38,553 bases of DNA, from contig NZ_JAJITC010000028.1 of assembly GCF_020881035.1 (NCBI RefSeq), forward strand, positions 1-38,553. Reading direction: 5' to 3'. Within the stretch, counting starts at the first letter, position 1. Every line of letters begins with the position of its first letter. The notes beneath the pieces are model-generated. The model ran no database searches. It worked only from the letters and a program-made list of their open reading frames with translations, and was not told the origin of the DNA. A program made the translations under genes and the position numbers. This DNA is from Paraburkholderia translucens (GTDB taxonomy: Bacteria > Pseudomonadota > Gammaproteobacteria > Burkholderiales > Burkholderiaceae). Below are positions 30,869 through 38,457 of this stretch, piece by piece.

Positions 30869-31053
30869 CGAAACCTGTGATTCTTGCCGTGCCCGTTCAG
30901 GTGCGGCAGGCAGCGCGTGTGTCATAGGCGGGCTGTCAATCAGGCTGGGCGCGAAGCGGCAAGGTTGTCGGCAATCTGCAATCCACGACAGACCGGTGCG
31001 ATGACCGCAGCGGGCAACACGCATGCGGCGCGTGCCGCCGTTCCATCACTACA

Positions 31054-31066
31054 GGTATGGGTTACC
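31054..31066. promoter_or_regulatory. Candidate GntR operator upstream of phnS
   Basis: GGTA (31054-31057) and TACC (31063-31066) form a dyad with a 5-bp spacer, 39 bp before the phnS start codon. GntR proteins of the FadR branch bind short GT/AC dyads of this sort (TGGT-type half sites). The operon contains its own GntR gene, so autoregulation through this site is possible. Confidence 0.35.
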
Positions 31067-31105
31067 CCGACCGTCTGGTTTTTATTGCCTTTCGGAGAGA
31101 GCGAC

Positions 31106-32197
31106 ATGACAAAGACGAATTCCCTTCACGCCGCGGCCGGTCTCGCGCGCAAACTGCTGCCGGCGCTCGTCGCCGCAGCCGCGGTCGGCGGTACCGCGAT
31201 GCAGGCGCATGCGGCCGACGCCGTCGTGCTGTACACGGCCGACGGCCTCGAAAATCTGTACAAGGATGTGCTGCCGGCCTTCGAAAGGAAGGAAGGCGTG
31301 AAGGTCAATATCGTCACGGCGGGTAGCGGGGAAGTCGTGAACCGCGCGACCATCGAGAAGGATCAGCCGAAGGCCGACGTGATCGTCACGCTGCCGCCGT
31401 TCATCCAGCAGGCCGACCAGAGCGGTCTGCTGCAGGCGTATCAGAGCGTCAACTACAAGAACGTGCCAGCCATCGCGAAGGCGCCGAACGGCCAGTGGGC
31501 GACCTTCGTGAACAACTACTTCTCGTTCGCGATCAACCCCGAAGTCACCAAGACCCAGCCGAAGACCTTCGCGGACCTGCTGCACCCGGACTTCAGCGGC
31601 AAGGTCGCCTATTCGAATCCGGCGACCGCCGGCGACGGCATGGCGGTGATCATCCTGACCTCGTCGCTGATGGGCGAAGACCAGGCATTCGACTATCTGA
31701 AGAAACTCGAGCAGAGCGCCAAGTTCCACACCAAGGGCACGGGCTATCTCGACGTGCTGCTCTCGCGCAACGAAATCGCCGTTGCCAACGGCGACCTGCA
31801 GATGGACCTCGACGACGCGGCCAACGGCGGCCTGTCGCTCAAGCCGGTGTTTCTCGCAGCCACGCCCGGCGGCCAGCCGACCACCTTCCAGTTGCCGTAC
31901 GCGATCGGGCTGATCAAGAACGGCCCGAACCAGGCCGAGGGCAAGAAGCTGATCGACTATCTGATGTCGACGGATGTGCAGTCGAAAGTGCCGGACATCT
32001 TCGGCATTCCGGGCCGCACCGACGTACCGCTCGCGGGTAAGAACGGCGAAGCGGTCAAGCAGTCGATCGCCGGCGTGAAGCTGATCCCGGTGGACTGGGA
32101 TCATGTGATGTCGAAGAAGGCCGATTGGACCGCGCGCTGGAAGAACGAAGTCATCGGTTCGTCGGGTAAAGAGACCGAAGTGGTCAAGCCGAAGTAA
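31106..32197 (+). CDS. phnS: Periplasmic phosphonate (2-aminoethylphosphonate-type) binding protein
   Basis: Predicted 363-residue extracytoplasmic solute-binding protein. Signal peptide about residues 1-36, with cleavage near QAHA-AD. The mature chain begins VVLYTADGLENLYKDVLPAF and continues with VNIVTAGSGEVVNRATIEK, KTFADLLHPDFSGKVAYSNP and DVLLSRNEIAVANGD, as in the family 1 binding proteins for 2-aminoethylphosphonate. The ligand is inferred from the surrounding operon (ATPase, two permeases, GntR, phosphonoacetate hydrolase, HD oxygenase). Start at ATG 31106 with GGAGA upstream; the frame extends to 30884 but without signals. Phosphonoacetate or phosphonate analogues could also be bound. 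Confidence 0.85.
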   Translation: MTKTNSLHAAAGLARKLLPALVAAAAVGGTAMQAHAADAVVLYTADGLENLYKDVLPAFERKEGVKVNIVTAGSGEVVNRATIEKDQPKADVIVTLPPFIQQADQSGLLQAYQSVNYKNVPAIAKAPNGQWATFVNNYFSFAINPEVTKTQPKTFADLLHPDFSGKVAYSNPATAGDGMAVIILTSSLMGEDQAFDYLKKLEQSAKFHTKGTGYLDVLLSRNEIAVANGDLQMDLDDAANGGLSLKPVFLAATPGGQPTTFQLPYAIGLIKNGPNQAEGKKLIDYLMSTDVQSKVPDIFGIPGRTDVPLAGKNGEAVKQSIAGVKLIPVDWDHVMSKKADWTARWKNEVIGSSGKETEVVKPK

Positions 32198-32299
32198 GTG
32201 ACCCAGGCAGGCAGCGTCTGACGTTGTTGATTCAGGGCGGCGCTACGCGGCGAGCGCGGGGCGCCGCGTCAGCATTCATTCCGTTGGAGGACGTCCCAG

Positions 32300-33400
32300 G
32301 TGAACACGGCCAGTCTCGCTCACCCCAATGCGCCAGGCGCTTCGCTGGATGCGGTGGACGCCGCGCGTTCCGACGCGCCCGGCGGCGTGCAGATCGATCA
32401 CCTGACGGTGCGTTTCGGCGCGCGCACGGTGCTCGACGATCTGTCGTTGACCATCCAGCGCGGCGAGTTGCTCACCGTGCTCGGCCGCAGCGGCTGCGGC
32501 AAGACGACCTTGCTGCGCTTCATCGCGGGCTTCATCGAGGCGGACGGTCTCGCCGGCACGCTGACGGTGGCGGGCCGCGATCTGACGCACGTGCCGCCGC
32601 ACAAGCGCAATCTCGGTCTGCTGTTCCAGAGCTATGCGCTGTTTCCGCATCTGACGGTGTTCGAGAACGTCGCGTTCGGCTTGCGTGCACGGCGTATATC
32701 GGCGCGCGACGTCGCGCGCCGCGTCGCCGAGGCGTTGAAGCTCGTGCAGCTTGGCGACGCCGGTCACGTGATGCCCGCGCAACTGTCGGGCGGCATGCAG
32801 CAGCGCGTGGCGCTGGCCCGCGCGCTCGTGATCGAGCCCGACGTGCTGTTGCTCGACGAACCGCTGTCCGCGCTCGACGCCAATCTGCGCGCGTCGGTGC
32901 GCTCCGAACTGAAGTCGCTGCATGAGCGCCTGCCGAATCTGACGATCGTCTGCGTGACGCACGATCAGGACGACGCGCTCGTGCTATCCGACCGCACGCT
33001 GCTGATGCGCGATGGCCACATCGCGCAGCTCGGCACGCCGCAGCAGCTGTACGACACGCCGGCCGACGGTTTCGTTGCGCGTTATCTCGGCGCAGCCAAT
33101 CTGCTGCCGCCGCAGGTCGCGTTCGGCATGGACGACGCGCGCTACAACGAGCGCGAGCGTGTCGCGTGTCTGCGTCCGGAGGCGCTGCGCATCGTGCCGC
33201 TCGGCGAGGGGCAACTGCACGGCGCGATCGCCTCGGTCGAATGGTACGGCGCGGCCTTGTCGGTGTCGGTCGTGCTCGATGCGCTGCCGAACGAGCCAGT
33301 ACTCGTCACGATGCAGCGCGGTCTCGGCATGACGCCGGAGAAGGGCGCGCGTATGTCCCTGCGTTACGAGGCTGGCGATGTCGTCCTTATCAAGCCCTGA
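32300..33400 (+). CDS. phnT: Phosphonate ABC transporter ATP-binding subunit
   Basis: Predicted 366-residue cytoplasmic ATPase of the importer. Walker A is GRSGCGKTT (residues 62-70), the Q-loop LLFQSYALFPHLTV, the signature LSGGMQQR, and Walker B VLLLDEPLSALD with His in CVTHDQ. After residue 240 a TOBE-like domain follows (VACLRPEAL). It is about 35 residues longer at the N-terminus than the average because GTG 32300 opens before the ABC domain; GGAGG nine bases upstream supports it. It follows the binding-protein gene by 102 bp, and its 3' end overlaps the first permease gene by 23 bp. Confidence 0.93.
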   Translation: MNTASLAHPNAPGASLDAVDAARSDAPGGVQIDHLTVRFGARTVLDDLSLTIQRGELLTVLGRSGCGKTTLLRFIAGFIEADGLAGTLTVAGRDLTHVPPHKRNLGLLFQSYALFPHLTVFENVAFGLRARRISARDVARRVAEALKLVQLGDAGHVMPAQLSGGMQQRVALARALVIEPDVLLLDEPLSALDANLRASVRSELKSLHERLPNLTIVCVTHDQDDALVLSDRTLLMRDGHIAQLGTPQQLYDTPADGFVARYLGAANLLPPQVAFGMDDARYNERERVACLRPEALRIVPLGEGQLHGAIASVEWYGAALSVSVVLDALPNEPVLVTMQRGLGMTPEKGARMSLRYEAGDVVLIKP

Positions 33401-34325
33401 TACGCCCAATCTGCCAGGCCTCGACAGCGAGGCGGCCGCGCGTCGTCGCGCGAGTGCCGCGGCGCATACGGCCGCGGTGAAGCGGCGCGAGCGCATCGCG
33501 CACTGGCACCTGTTGTTCATTGCGGTCGTGGTGCTCGGACCGCTCGTCATCTATCCGCTCGTGCGGCTCGTGATGCTGAGTCTGACGGGCGCGCATGGCC
33601 TCTCGGGCCACGCGTACGTGACGTTCTTCGGCAACCCGGAAACGCGCGGCGTGATCGGCACGACCCTCGGCATCCTGTTCGCGAGCGCGAGCCTCGCCTC
33701 CCTGCTCGGTGTGGCGCTCGCGTCGCTTCTGTTCTTCAAGCCGTTTCCGGGCGCGCGCATGGTCACGCGCTTTCTCGAACTGTTCGTCGCGTTTCCGTCG
33801 TTTCTGGTGGCGTTCACGCTGATCTTTCTGTACGGCTCGCAGGGCTCGGTCAGCATCGCGCTGCAGCGGCTGTTCAATCTGCAGGCGCCGCCGCTCGATT
33901 TCCTGTTCGGCATCGGCGGCGTGATTCTCGCGGAAGTCGTGTTCTATACGCCGTTCGTCGTGCGTCCGACGTTGGCATCGTTCGCGCTGCTCGACCAGCG
34001 GCTGATCGAAGCCGCGCGCAGCCTCGGCGCGAATGGCCCGATGGTCGCGTTCCGCGTGATTCTGCCGCTGGCGTGGCCGGGTATCGCGGCGGGCACGATT
34101 CTGTGTTTTCTGCTGACGCTGAACGAGTTCGGCATTCTGCTGGTGCTCGGCAGCGCGCATCTGATCACGCTGCCGGTCGCGATCTACAGCGCCGCCACGG
34201 TCGATCTCGATCTGCCGAGCGCCGCCGCCGGCGCGGTCGTCATGCTGCTGATGTCGTTGTCGCTGTATGCGTTGTACCGGCGCGTCAATCGCCGGAAGGC
34301 GACGGGAGCCGGTCATGGCCGATGA
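33378..34325 (+). CDS. phnU: Phosphonate ABC transporter permease 1
   Basis: Predicted 315-residue inner-membrane subunit with about six membrane segments after a cytoplasmic N-terminus of about 50 residues. The coupling loop that contacts the ATPase is present: EAARSLGANGPMVAFRVILPLAWPGI with the conserved E-A-A and G. It overlaps phnT by 23 bp and phnV by 11 bp, indicating tight translational coupling. The binding-protein-dependent-transport family (FbpB/PotB-like) is clear; the phosphonate assignment comes from context. Confidence 0.9.
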   Translation: MSSLSSPDTPNLPGLDSEAAARRRASAAAHTAAVKRRERIAHWHLLFIAVVVLGPLVIYPLVRLVMLSLTGAHGLSGHAYVTFFGNPETRGVIGTTLGILFASASLASLLGVALASLLFFKPFPGARMVTRFLELFVAFPSFLVAFTLIFLYGSQGSVSIALQRLFNLQAPPLDFLFGIGGVILAEVVFYTPFVVRPTLASFALLDQRLIEAARSLGANGPMVAFRVILPLAWPGIAAGTILCFLLTLNEFGILLVLGSAHLITLPVAIYSAATVDLDLPSAAAGAVVMLLMSLSLYALYRRVNRRKATGAGHGR

Positions 34326-35178
34326 ACTCGATCCGACCGTGTTGCCGGTCATGCACAAAAAGGGCCGGCCGGTGCGGCACAGTCTCGCGGTGCGTGTGTT
34401 GGGCAGTCTGTTTCTCGGCTTCGCCGCGCTGCTGTGCTTCTGGCTGTTCGTGCTGCCGGTGCTGGTGGTCGCGCTGTCGAGCGTGGCGTCGCACTGGTCC
34501 GGCACGGTCCTGCCCGACGGTTACAGCATGCGCTGGTTCGAGCGCCTCAGTTCGAGCGACTTCGACGCGCTGACGACCAGCCTCGAAGTCGGTATGGGCG
34601 TCGCGGTGCTCGGCACGATTCTCGGTTTGTGGCTCGCGCTCGCGCTCGAAGGACGCGACCGGCGCGGCCTCGGCGCTCTCGTCGACACGATCGCGATGAT
34701 GCCCAACGGCGTGCCGAGCGTGGTGCTCGGCCTCGCGGTGCTGATCGCATATCACAAGCGGCCGCTCGATCTGTCGGGTTCGGCGGCGATCGTCGTGTTC
34801 GTGCAGCTCGCGCTGGTGCTGCCGTTCTGCTACCGCTGCGCGGCCTCTGCGCTGCGCCCGGAGCTGACCGTGCTGCGCGAAGCGGCCGCGAGCCTCGGTG
34901 CGCCGCCGTCGATGGTGCTGCGCCGCGTCGTGCTGCCGCAACTGGTGCCGGCGATCCGCGCGAGTCTCGCGCTCGGCTTCGCGCTGTCGCTCGGCGAACT
35001 CGGCGCGACGCTGACAGTGTATCCGCCGGGCTTCGCGACGGTGCCGATCGTCGTGGTCGGGCAGGTGGAACGCGGTTATTACCTGCCGGCCTCTGCGCTG
35101 TCGCTGATTTTGCTGCTGGTCTCGCTGGTCGCGCTGCTGATGATCGCGGCGCGCGCTCCCCGTCGACGGATCGGCTGA
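34315..35178 (+). CDS. phnV: Phosphonate ABC transporter permease 2
   Basis: Predicted 287-residue inner-membrane subunit with six membrane segments. The coupling loop reads EAAASLGAPPSMVLRRVVLPQLVPAI. The second pore-forming subunit of the heterodimeric importer (PotC-like) is always paired with a PotB-like partner, here phnU. ATG 34315 is chosen over an in-frame upstream start because it overlaps phnU by 11 bp and matches the family start. It is followed by the GntR gene after a gap of about 70-85 bp. Confidence 0.9.
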   Translation: MADELDPTVLPVMHKKGRPVRHSLAVRVLGSLFLGFAALLCFWLFVLPVLVVALSSVASHWSGTVLPDGYSMRWFERLSSSDFDALTTSLEVGMGVAVLGTILGLWLALALEGRDRRGLGALVDTIAMMPNGVPSVVLGLAVLIAYHKRPLDLSGSAAIVVFVQLALVLPFCYRCAASALRPELTVLREAAASLGAPPSMVLRRVVLPQLVPAIRASLALGFALSLGELGATLTVYPPGFATVPIVVVGQVERGYYLPASALSLILLLVSLVALLMIAARAPRRRIG

Positions 35179-35264
35179 CCAGATCGGCTGGCGGACAATT
35201 TTTCGTGATCTGAAGCGCGCGCCGATGGCCGGGTATCGACGTTGACGTGGCAATATTTGTCGAA

Positions 35265-36020
35265 ATGACCGACTCTATGCACTCCGCTTCCGTCGATCCG
35301 ATCGAGGTCGTGCGCCGCCATTCGCTGACGACGCTGGTGCGCGACGAGATCGAACGGCATATCGTCGACGGCACGCTGACGCCGGGCGACAAGCTCAACG
35401 AAGCCGATTGGGCGGCGCGCTTGCACGTGTCGCGCGGGCCGGTGCGCGAGGCGTTTCGCGCGCTCGAGCAGGCCGGGCTCGTACGCACGGAAAAGAACCG
35501 CGGCGTGTTCGTGCGGACGGTGTCGCTAGCGGAGGCGGATGAGATTTACGCGGTGCGTGCGGTGCTCGAAGAGGCTGCGTGCCGGATGCTTGCGGCGTGC
35601 ATCGACGCGGCGAAGCTCGCGGTGCTACGCGACTGGGTGGACGCGATGCGCGCAGCGCTCGCGTCGCACGATCACGACGCGTATGCGCGCGCGAACGTCG
35701 CATTTCACGATGCGCTCGTCGCGGCGGCCGGCAACGCGAAGTTGTACGACACGTATCGCGGGCTCGTGAGTCAGTTGAACCTGTTTCGGCGGGCAGCGCT
35801 GGTCGTGCGGGGCGACGCGATGAAGCGTTCGCTCGCCGAGCATCGCGCGATTCTGATCGCGCTCGCGTCGCGCGATGCGGAGCAGGCGGCACACTTGATG
35901 CGCGCGCACGTGCAGGGCGGATTGCAGCGCGCGCATGCCGTTTGCGCGGGGGCGGGCGATGAGGCGCGCGCGCAGCGCGTCCCGGCAACCGAATGCGCGC
36001 CCGGTTCGCGCGCGCGATGA
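35265..36020 (+). CDS. phnR: GntR-family regulator of phosphonate use
   Basis: Predicted 251-residue regulator of the FadR branch. The N-terminal winged helix-turn-helix is RHSLTTLVRDEIERHIVDGTL with the GntR signature LNEADWAARLHVSRGPVREAFRALEQAGLV. The C-terminal part is an all-helical FCD ligand domain (VRAVLEEAACRML, ANVAFHDALVAAAGN). ATG 35265, ATG 35277 and GTG 35247 are all possible starts and none has a clear Shine-Dalgarno. The gene lies inside the phosphonate cluster, so it most likely controls it, probably with a phosphonate or phosphonoacetate ligand. The C-terminal tail after 230 is low complexity. Confidence 0.87.
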   Translation: MTDSMHSASVDPIEVVRRHSLTTLVRDEIERHIVDGTLTPGDKLNEADWAARLHVSRGPVREAFRALEQAGLVRTEKNRGVFVRTVSLAEADEIYAVRAVLEEAACRMLAACIDAAKLAVLRDWVDAMRAALASHDHDAYARANVAFHDALVAAAGNAKLYDTYRGLVSQLNLFRRAALVVRGDAMKRSLAEHRAILIALASRDAEQAAHLMRAHVQGGLQRAHAVCAGAGDEARAQRVPATECAPGSRAR

Positions 36021-36060
36021 CGCCTTTGCGGTGACGACCCCGGCAATGGAAAACCACGCA

Positions 36061-37335
36061 ATGACACGTCCCGAGCAACGCATGATCGAAGTCAACGGCC
36101 GGAGTTACCGGCTGCCTTCGCAACCGACGGTCGTCGTCTGCGTCGACGGCTGCGAATCTGCGTATCTGGACGCAGCGGTCGCGGCCGGCGTCGCGCCGTT
36201 CATCGGTTCGATGCTCGCGGGAGGCGCGGCGTTTCGCGGCGATTGTGTGGTCCCATCGTTCACCAATCCGAACAACCTGTCGATCGTGACCGGCGTGCTG
36301 CCGTCCGTGCACGGCATCTGCGGCAACTACTTCTGGGACCCGGACGCGAACGGTGGCGCGGGGGCGGCGGTGATGATGAACGACCCCGCCTACCTGCGCG
36401 CGCCAACGCTGCTCGCGGCGGCAGCCGACGCCGGCGCCGCCGTCGCCGTCGTCACCGCGAAGGACAAGCTGCGCGGGTTGCTCGGCTGGCGGCTGAAGGG
36501 CATCTGCTTCTCGGCGGAAAGAGCCGACAAGGTGACGCGCGAGGAAAACGGCATCGACGACGTGCTCGACCTGGTTGGTCTGCCGTTGCCGGGCGTGTAT
36601 AGCGCGGGCTTGTCGGAATTCGTATTTGCAGCCGGCGTTCGGCTCGCGCAGACGCGCAAGCTCGATCTCATGTATCTGTCGACGACCGACTATGTCCAGC
36701 ACAAATGTGCGCCCGGCACCGAAGGCGCGAACGCGTTCTGCGCGATGATGGACGGCTACCTCGCGAAACTCGACGCGCTCGGCTGGGTAATCGGACTCAC
36801 CGCCGACCACGGCATGAACGCAAAGCACGATCCGCAAACCGGCGAACCGAATGTGATCTATCTGCAGGACGTGCTCGACGACTGGCTCGGCGGGGCGGCG
36901 GCGCGCGTGATTCTGCCGATCACCGATCCCTATGTCGTGCATCACGGCGCGCTGGGCTCTTTCGCGACGGTCTATTTGCCGCGCCAGGTCGACGCGGCGT
37001 CCGCGATTGCGCGGATCGGCCGCCTGCCGGGAATCGAAGTCGTGCTCGACCGACGCGCCGCGTGCGTGCGCTTTGGGTTGCCCGAGGATCGGATCGGCGA
37101 TCTCGTCGTGATCGCCACGAAGCATGTCGTGCTCGGTACGAGGCGCGATGAACATGACCTGTCCGGGCTCACGGTGCCACTGCGCTCGCACGGCGGGATT
37201 TCCGAGCAGGAAGTGCCGCTGCTGTTCAACAGGCACGTTCAGTTGCCGGACTCCGACGGCGGCGGCAACCAGCGCAAACGCCTGCGCAACTTCGACATCT
37301 TCGATGTCGCGCTGAATCGAGTGTCGGCATCATGA
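36061..37335 (+). CDS. phnA: Phosphonoacetate hydrolase
   Basis: Zinc-dependent alkaline-phosphatase-superfamily enzyme that cleaves the C-P bond of phosphonoacetate to acetate and phosphate. Length 424 residues, normal for the family. The metal and nucleophile residues can be placed: Asp29 (VDGCE), Thr68 (nucleophile, SFTNPNN), Asp210 and His214 (TTDYVQH), Asp249-His250 (TADHGMN), and the distal His in RSHGG. Thr68 and the metal positions agree with the published Sinorhizobium enzyme. ATG 36061 preferred to ATG 36046 by family start; Shine-Dalgarno is weak in both. Its stop overlaps the phnY start (ATGA), so the two were translationally coupled. Confidence 0.93.
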   Translation: MTRPEQRMIEVNGRSYRLPSQPTVVVCVDGCESAYLDAAVAAGVAPFIGSMLAGGAAFRGDCVVPSFTNPNNLSIVTGVLPSVHGICGNYFWDPDANGGAGAAVMMNDPAYLRAPTLLAAAADAGAAVAVVTAKDKLRGLLGWRLKGICFSAERADKVTREENGIDDVLDLVGLPLPGVYSAGLSEFVFAAGVRLAQTRKLDLMYLSTTDYVQHKCAPGTEGANAFCAMMDGYLAKLDALGWVIGLTADHGMNAKHDPQTGEPNVIYLQDVLDDWLGGAAARVILPITDPYVVHHGALGSFATVYLPRQVDAASAIARIGRLPGIEVVLDRRAACVRFGLPEDRIGDLVVIATKHVVLGTRRDEHDLSGLTVPLRSHGGISEQEVPLLFNRHVQLPDSDGGGNQRKRLRNFDIFDVALNRVSAS

Positions 37336-37604
37336 ACACGGCGCAGTGGGATCATCCGGCGTTGCGCGCCGAAGCGCTGCGGCGGGGCGGCGAGCGAGTG
37401 ACGCGCGCGCGGACGCTCGACGTATTCGATCCTTATACCGGCATGCGCGTCGGCACGGTCAATGTGTGGGAAGTTCCGGGCTAACGGATCGAACTGACAC
37501 CGTTCGGCGGTATCAAGGATTCGGGGCTCGGCTACAAGGAGCGGGTTCAGGAAGCGATGAAGAGCTTTACCAATCTGAAGACGTTTTCGTTACCCTGGGA
37601 GTGA
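37332..37604 (+). pseudogene. phnY: Collapsed phosphonoacetaldehyde dehydrogenase gene
   Basis: The start of the gene is readable from ATG 37332 (MNTAQWDHPALRAEALRRGG, then RTLDVFDPYTGMRVGTV), and the end is readable in the same frame (RIELTPFGGIKDSGLGYKER, ending TNLKTFSLPWE). Between them only about five codons remain (NVWEVPG), then TAA at 37482-37484. The family is normally about 480 residues, so roughly 390 residues including the catalytic Cys and NAD-binding region are gone. The reading frame across the junction was kept and later broken by the stop. It can no longer oxidise phosphonoacetaldehyde. Coupled to phnA by an ATGA overlap. Confidence 0.9.
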
Positions 37605-37607
37605 CAG

Positions 37608-38162
37608 GTGGCATTGAGTCTGGACGATATCCGTGTGCTTTTTGAGCGACACGGCAGCCTCGCATACAGCGGCGAGCCGGTGACGCAACTAGAGCACGCG
37701 CTGCAGAGCGGTGCGCTGGCCGAGATGGAGGGTGCGAGCGACGAACTGGTCGCCGCGGCGTTTTTGCACGACCTCGGGCATTTGCTGAACCTGCAAGGGG
37801 AGACGCCGACGGAGCGAGGCGTCGACGATAGGCATCAGTATTTCGCGTTGCCGTTTTTGCGGCCCGTTTTGCCGGATGCGGTGCTGGAGCCGATCCGTCT
37901 GCACGTCGATGCAAAGCGCTGCTTGTGCGCGATCGATGCCACCTATTCCGGCCAGCTTTCCGCTGATTCCGTACGCAGCCTGCAATTGCAAGGTGGGATC
38001 TTTAGCGAGGAGGAGGCGCAGGCGTTTATGCAGAAGCCGTACGCTGAAGACGCGATGCGTTTGCGCCGCTGGGACGATCGCGCGAAAGAGAAGGATCGTG
38101 CGACGCCGGGTATCGACCATTATCTAGCCGTGGTCGAGCGCGTGATGCCCGCAAGCAGATGA
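37608..38162 (+). CDS. HD-domain phosphonate oxygenase-like protein (PhnZ type)
   Basis: Predicted 184-residue cytoplasmic HD-domain protein of the group found in phosphonate operons. Metal residues of the HD fold are present: His30, His54-Asp55, His58, His76 and His99. Lys103 and the Tyr20-x2-Glu23 pair correspond to the substrate and oxygen-binding residues of PhnZ, each shifted by four or five. PhnZ is a di-iron oxygenase that cleaves the C-P bond of 1-hydroxy-2-aminoethylphosphonate. The partner dioxygenase that makes its substrate is not in this window. Start is GTG 37608 with GGGAG six bases upstream. It follows the broken phnY by three bases. Confidence 0.85.
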   Translation: MALSLDDIRVLFERHGSLAYSGEPVTQLEHALQSGALAEMEGASDELVAAAFLHDLGHLLNLQGETPTERGVDDRHQYFALPFLRPVLPDAVLEPIRLHVDAKRCLCAIDATYSGQLSADSVRSLQLQGGIFSEEEAQAFMQKPYAEDAMRLRRWDDRAKEKDRATPGIDHYLAVVERVMPASR

Positions 38163-38219
38163 GTGAGTCTAGACGCATTGGGTCGTGGGTAGATTGAGTC
38201 CCGCTTGTCAAAATATTGC

Positions 38220-38248
38220 TTGCAAGTCCCGATGACGCCGACTAGAAT
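38220..38248 (+). promoter_or_regulatory. rRNA operon promoter P1
   Basis: TTGCAA (38220-38225), 17 bp, TAGAAT (38243-38248), followed by the C-rich discriminator expected for stringently controlled rRNA promoters. An A/T-rich stretch just upstream (around 38209-38217) could serve as an UP element. Confidence 0.65.
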
Positions 38249-38351
38249 CCCGCTCTTTCGCGCTCCGGACGCCGGGGCGCGGAGGAGCGGGAAGCCTTGG
38301 ATGGCGGGGACTTCCGCGGTGTGGACGGGTTAAGCGAGTGATAAAAACCTG

Positions 38352-38380
38352 TTGACGATCCGCTGGAAGTTGTTCATAAT
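38352..38380 (+). promoter_or_regulatory. rRNA operon promoter P2
   Basis: TTGACG (38352-38357), exactly 17 bp, CATAAT (38375-38380), a good sigma-70 promoter with an A-rich run (38341-38347) upstream. It lies about 130 bp downstream of the first promoter, forming the tandem layout usual for rRNA operons. Confidence 0.75.
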
Positions 38381-38457
38381 TCCGTTTCTCTGCTGCAGAC
38401 GCAGCGACGCAAACGACGCGGTGCCGGGTAATTCAGGCGCTGCGCAGTGGGCGAACC

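Larger units (their letters stand above)
30476..31105. other. 630-bp gap before the phosphonate operon
   Basis: No plus-strand gene with a ribosome-binding site lies here. It holds a minus-strand intrinsic terminator (30556-30590), a weak minus-strand ORF, a candidate Pho box, further GTCAT-like motifs (GTCAT at 30921-30925, GTCAA at 30935-30939) and a palindrome close to the operon start. It is unusually long for this gene-dense region and is the best place in the window to look for an unannotated RNA or regulatory region. Confidence 0.5.

Noticed and set aside
30871..30940. Further GTCAT-like repeats as additional Pho boxes
   Set aside because: The spacing between them is not the 11-base period required for PhoB sites.
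35395..37236. Minus-strand frame of 613 codons opposite phnR and phnA
   Set aside because: It is antisense to two well-supported genes, very rich in Arg, Ala and His, and without domain content.
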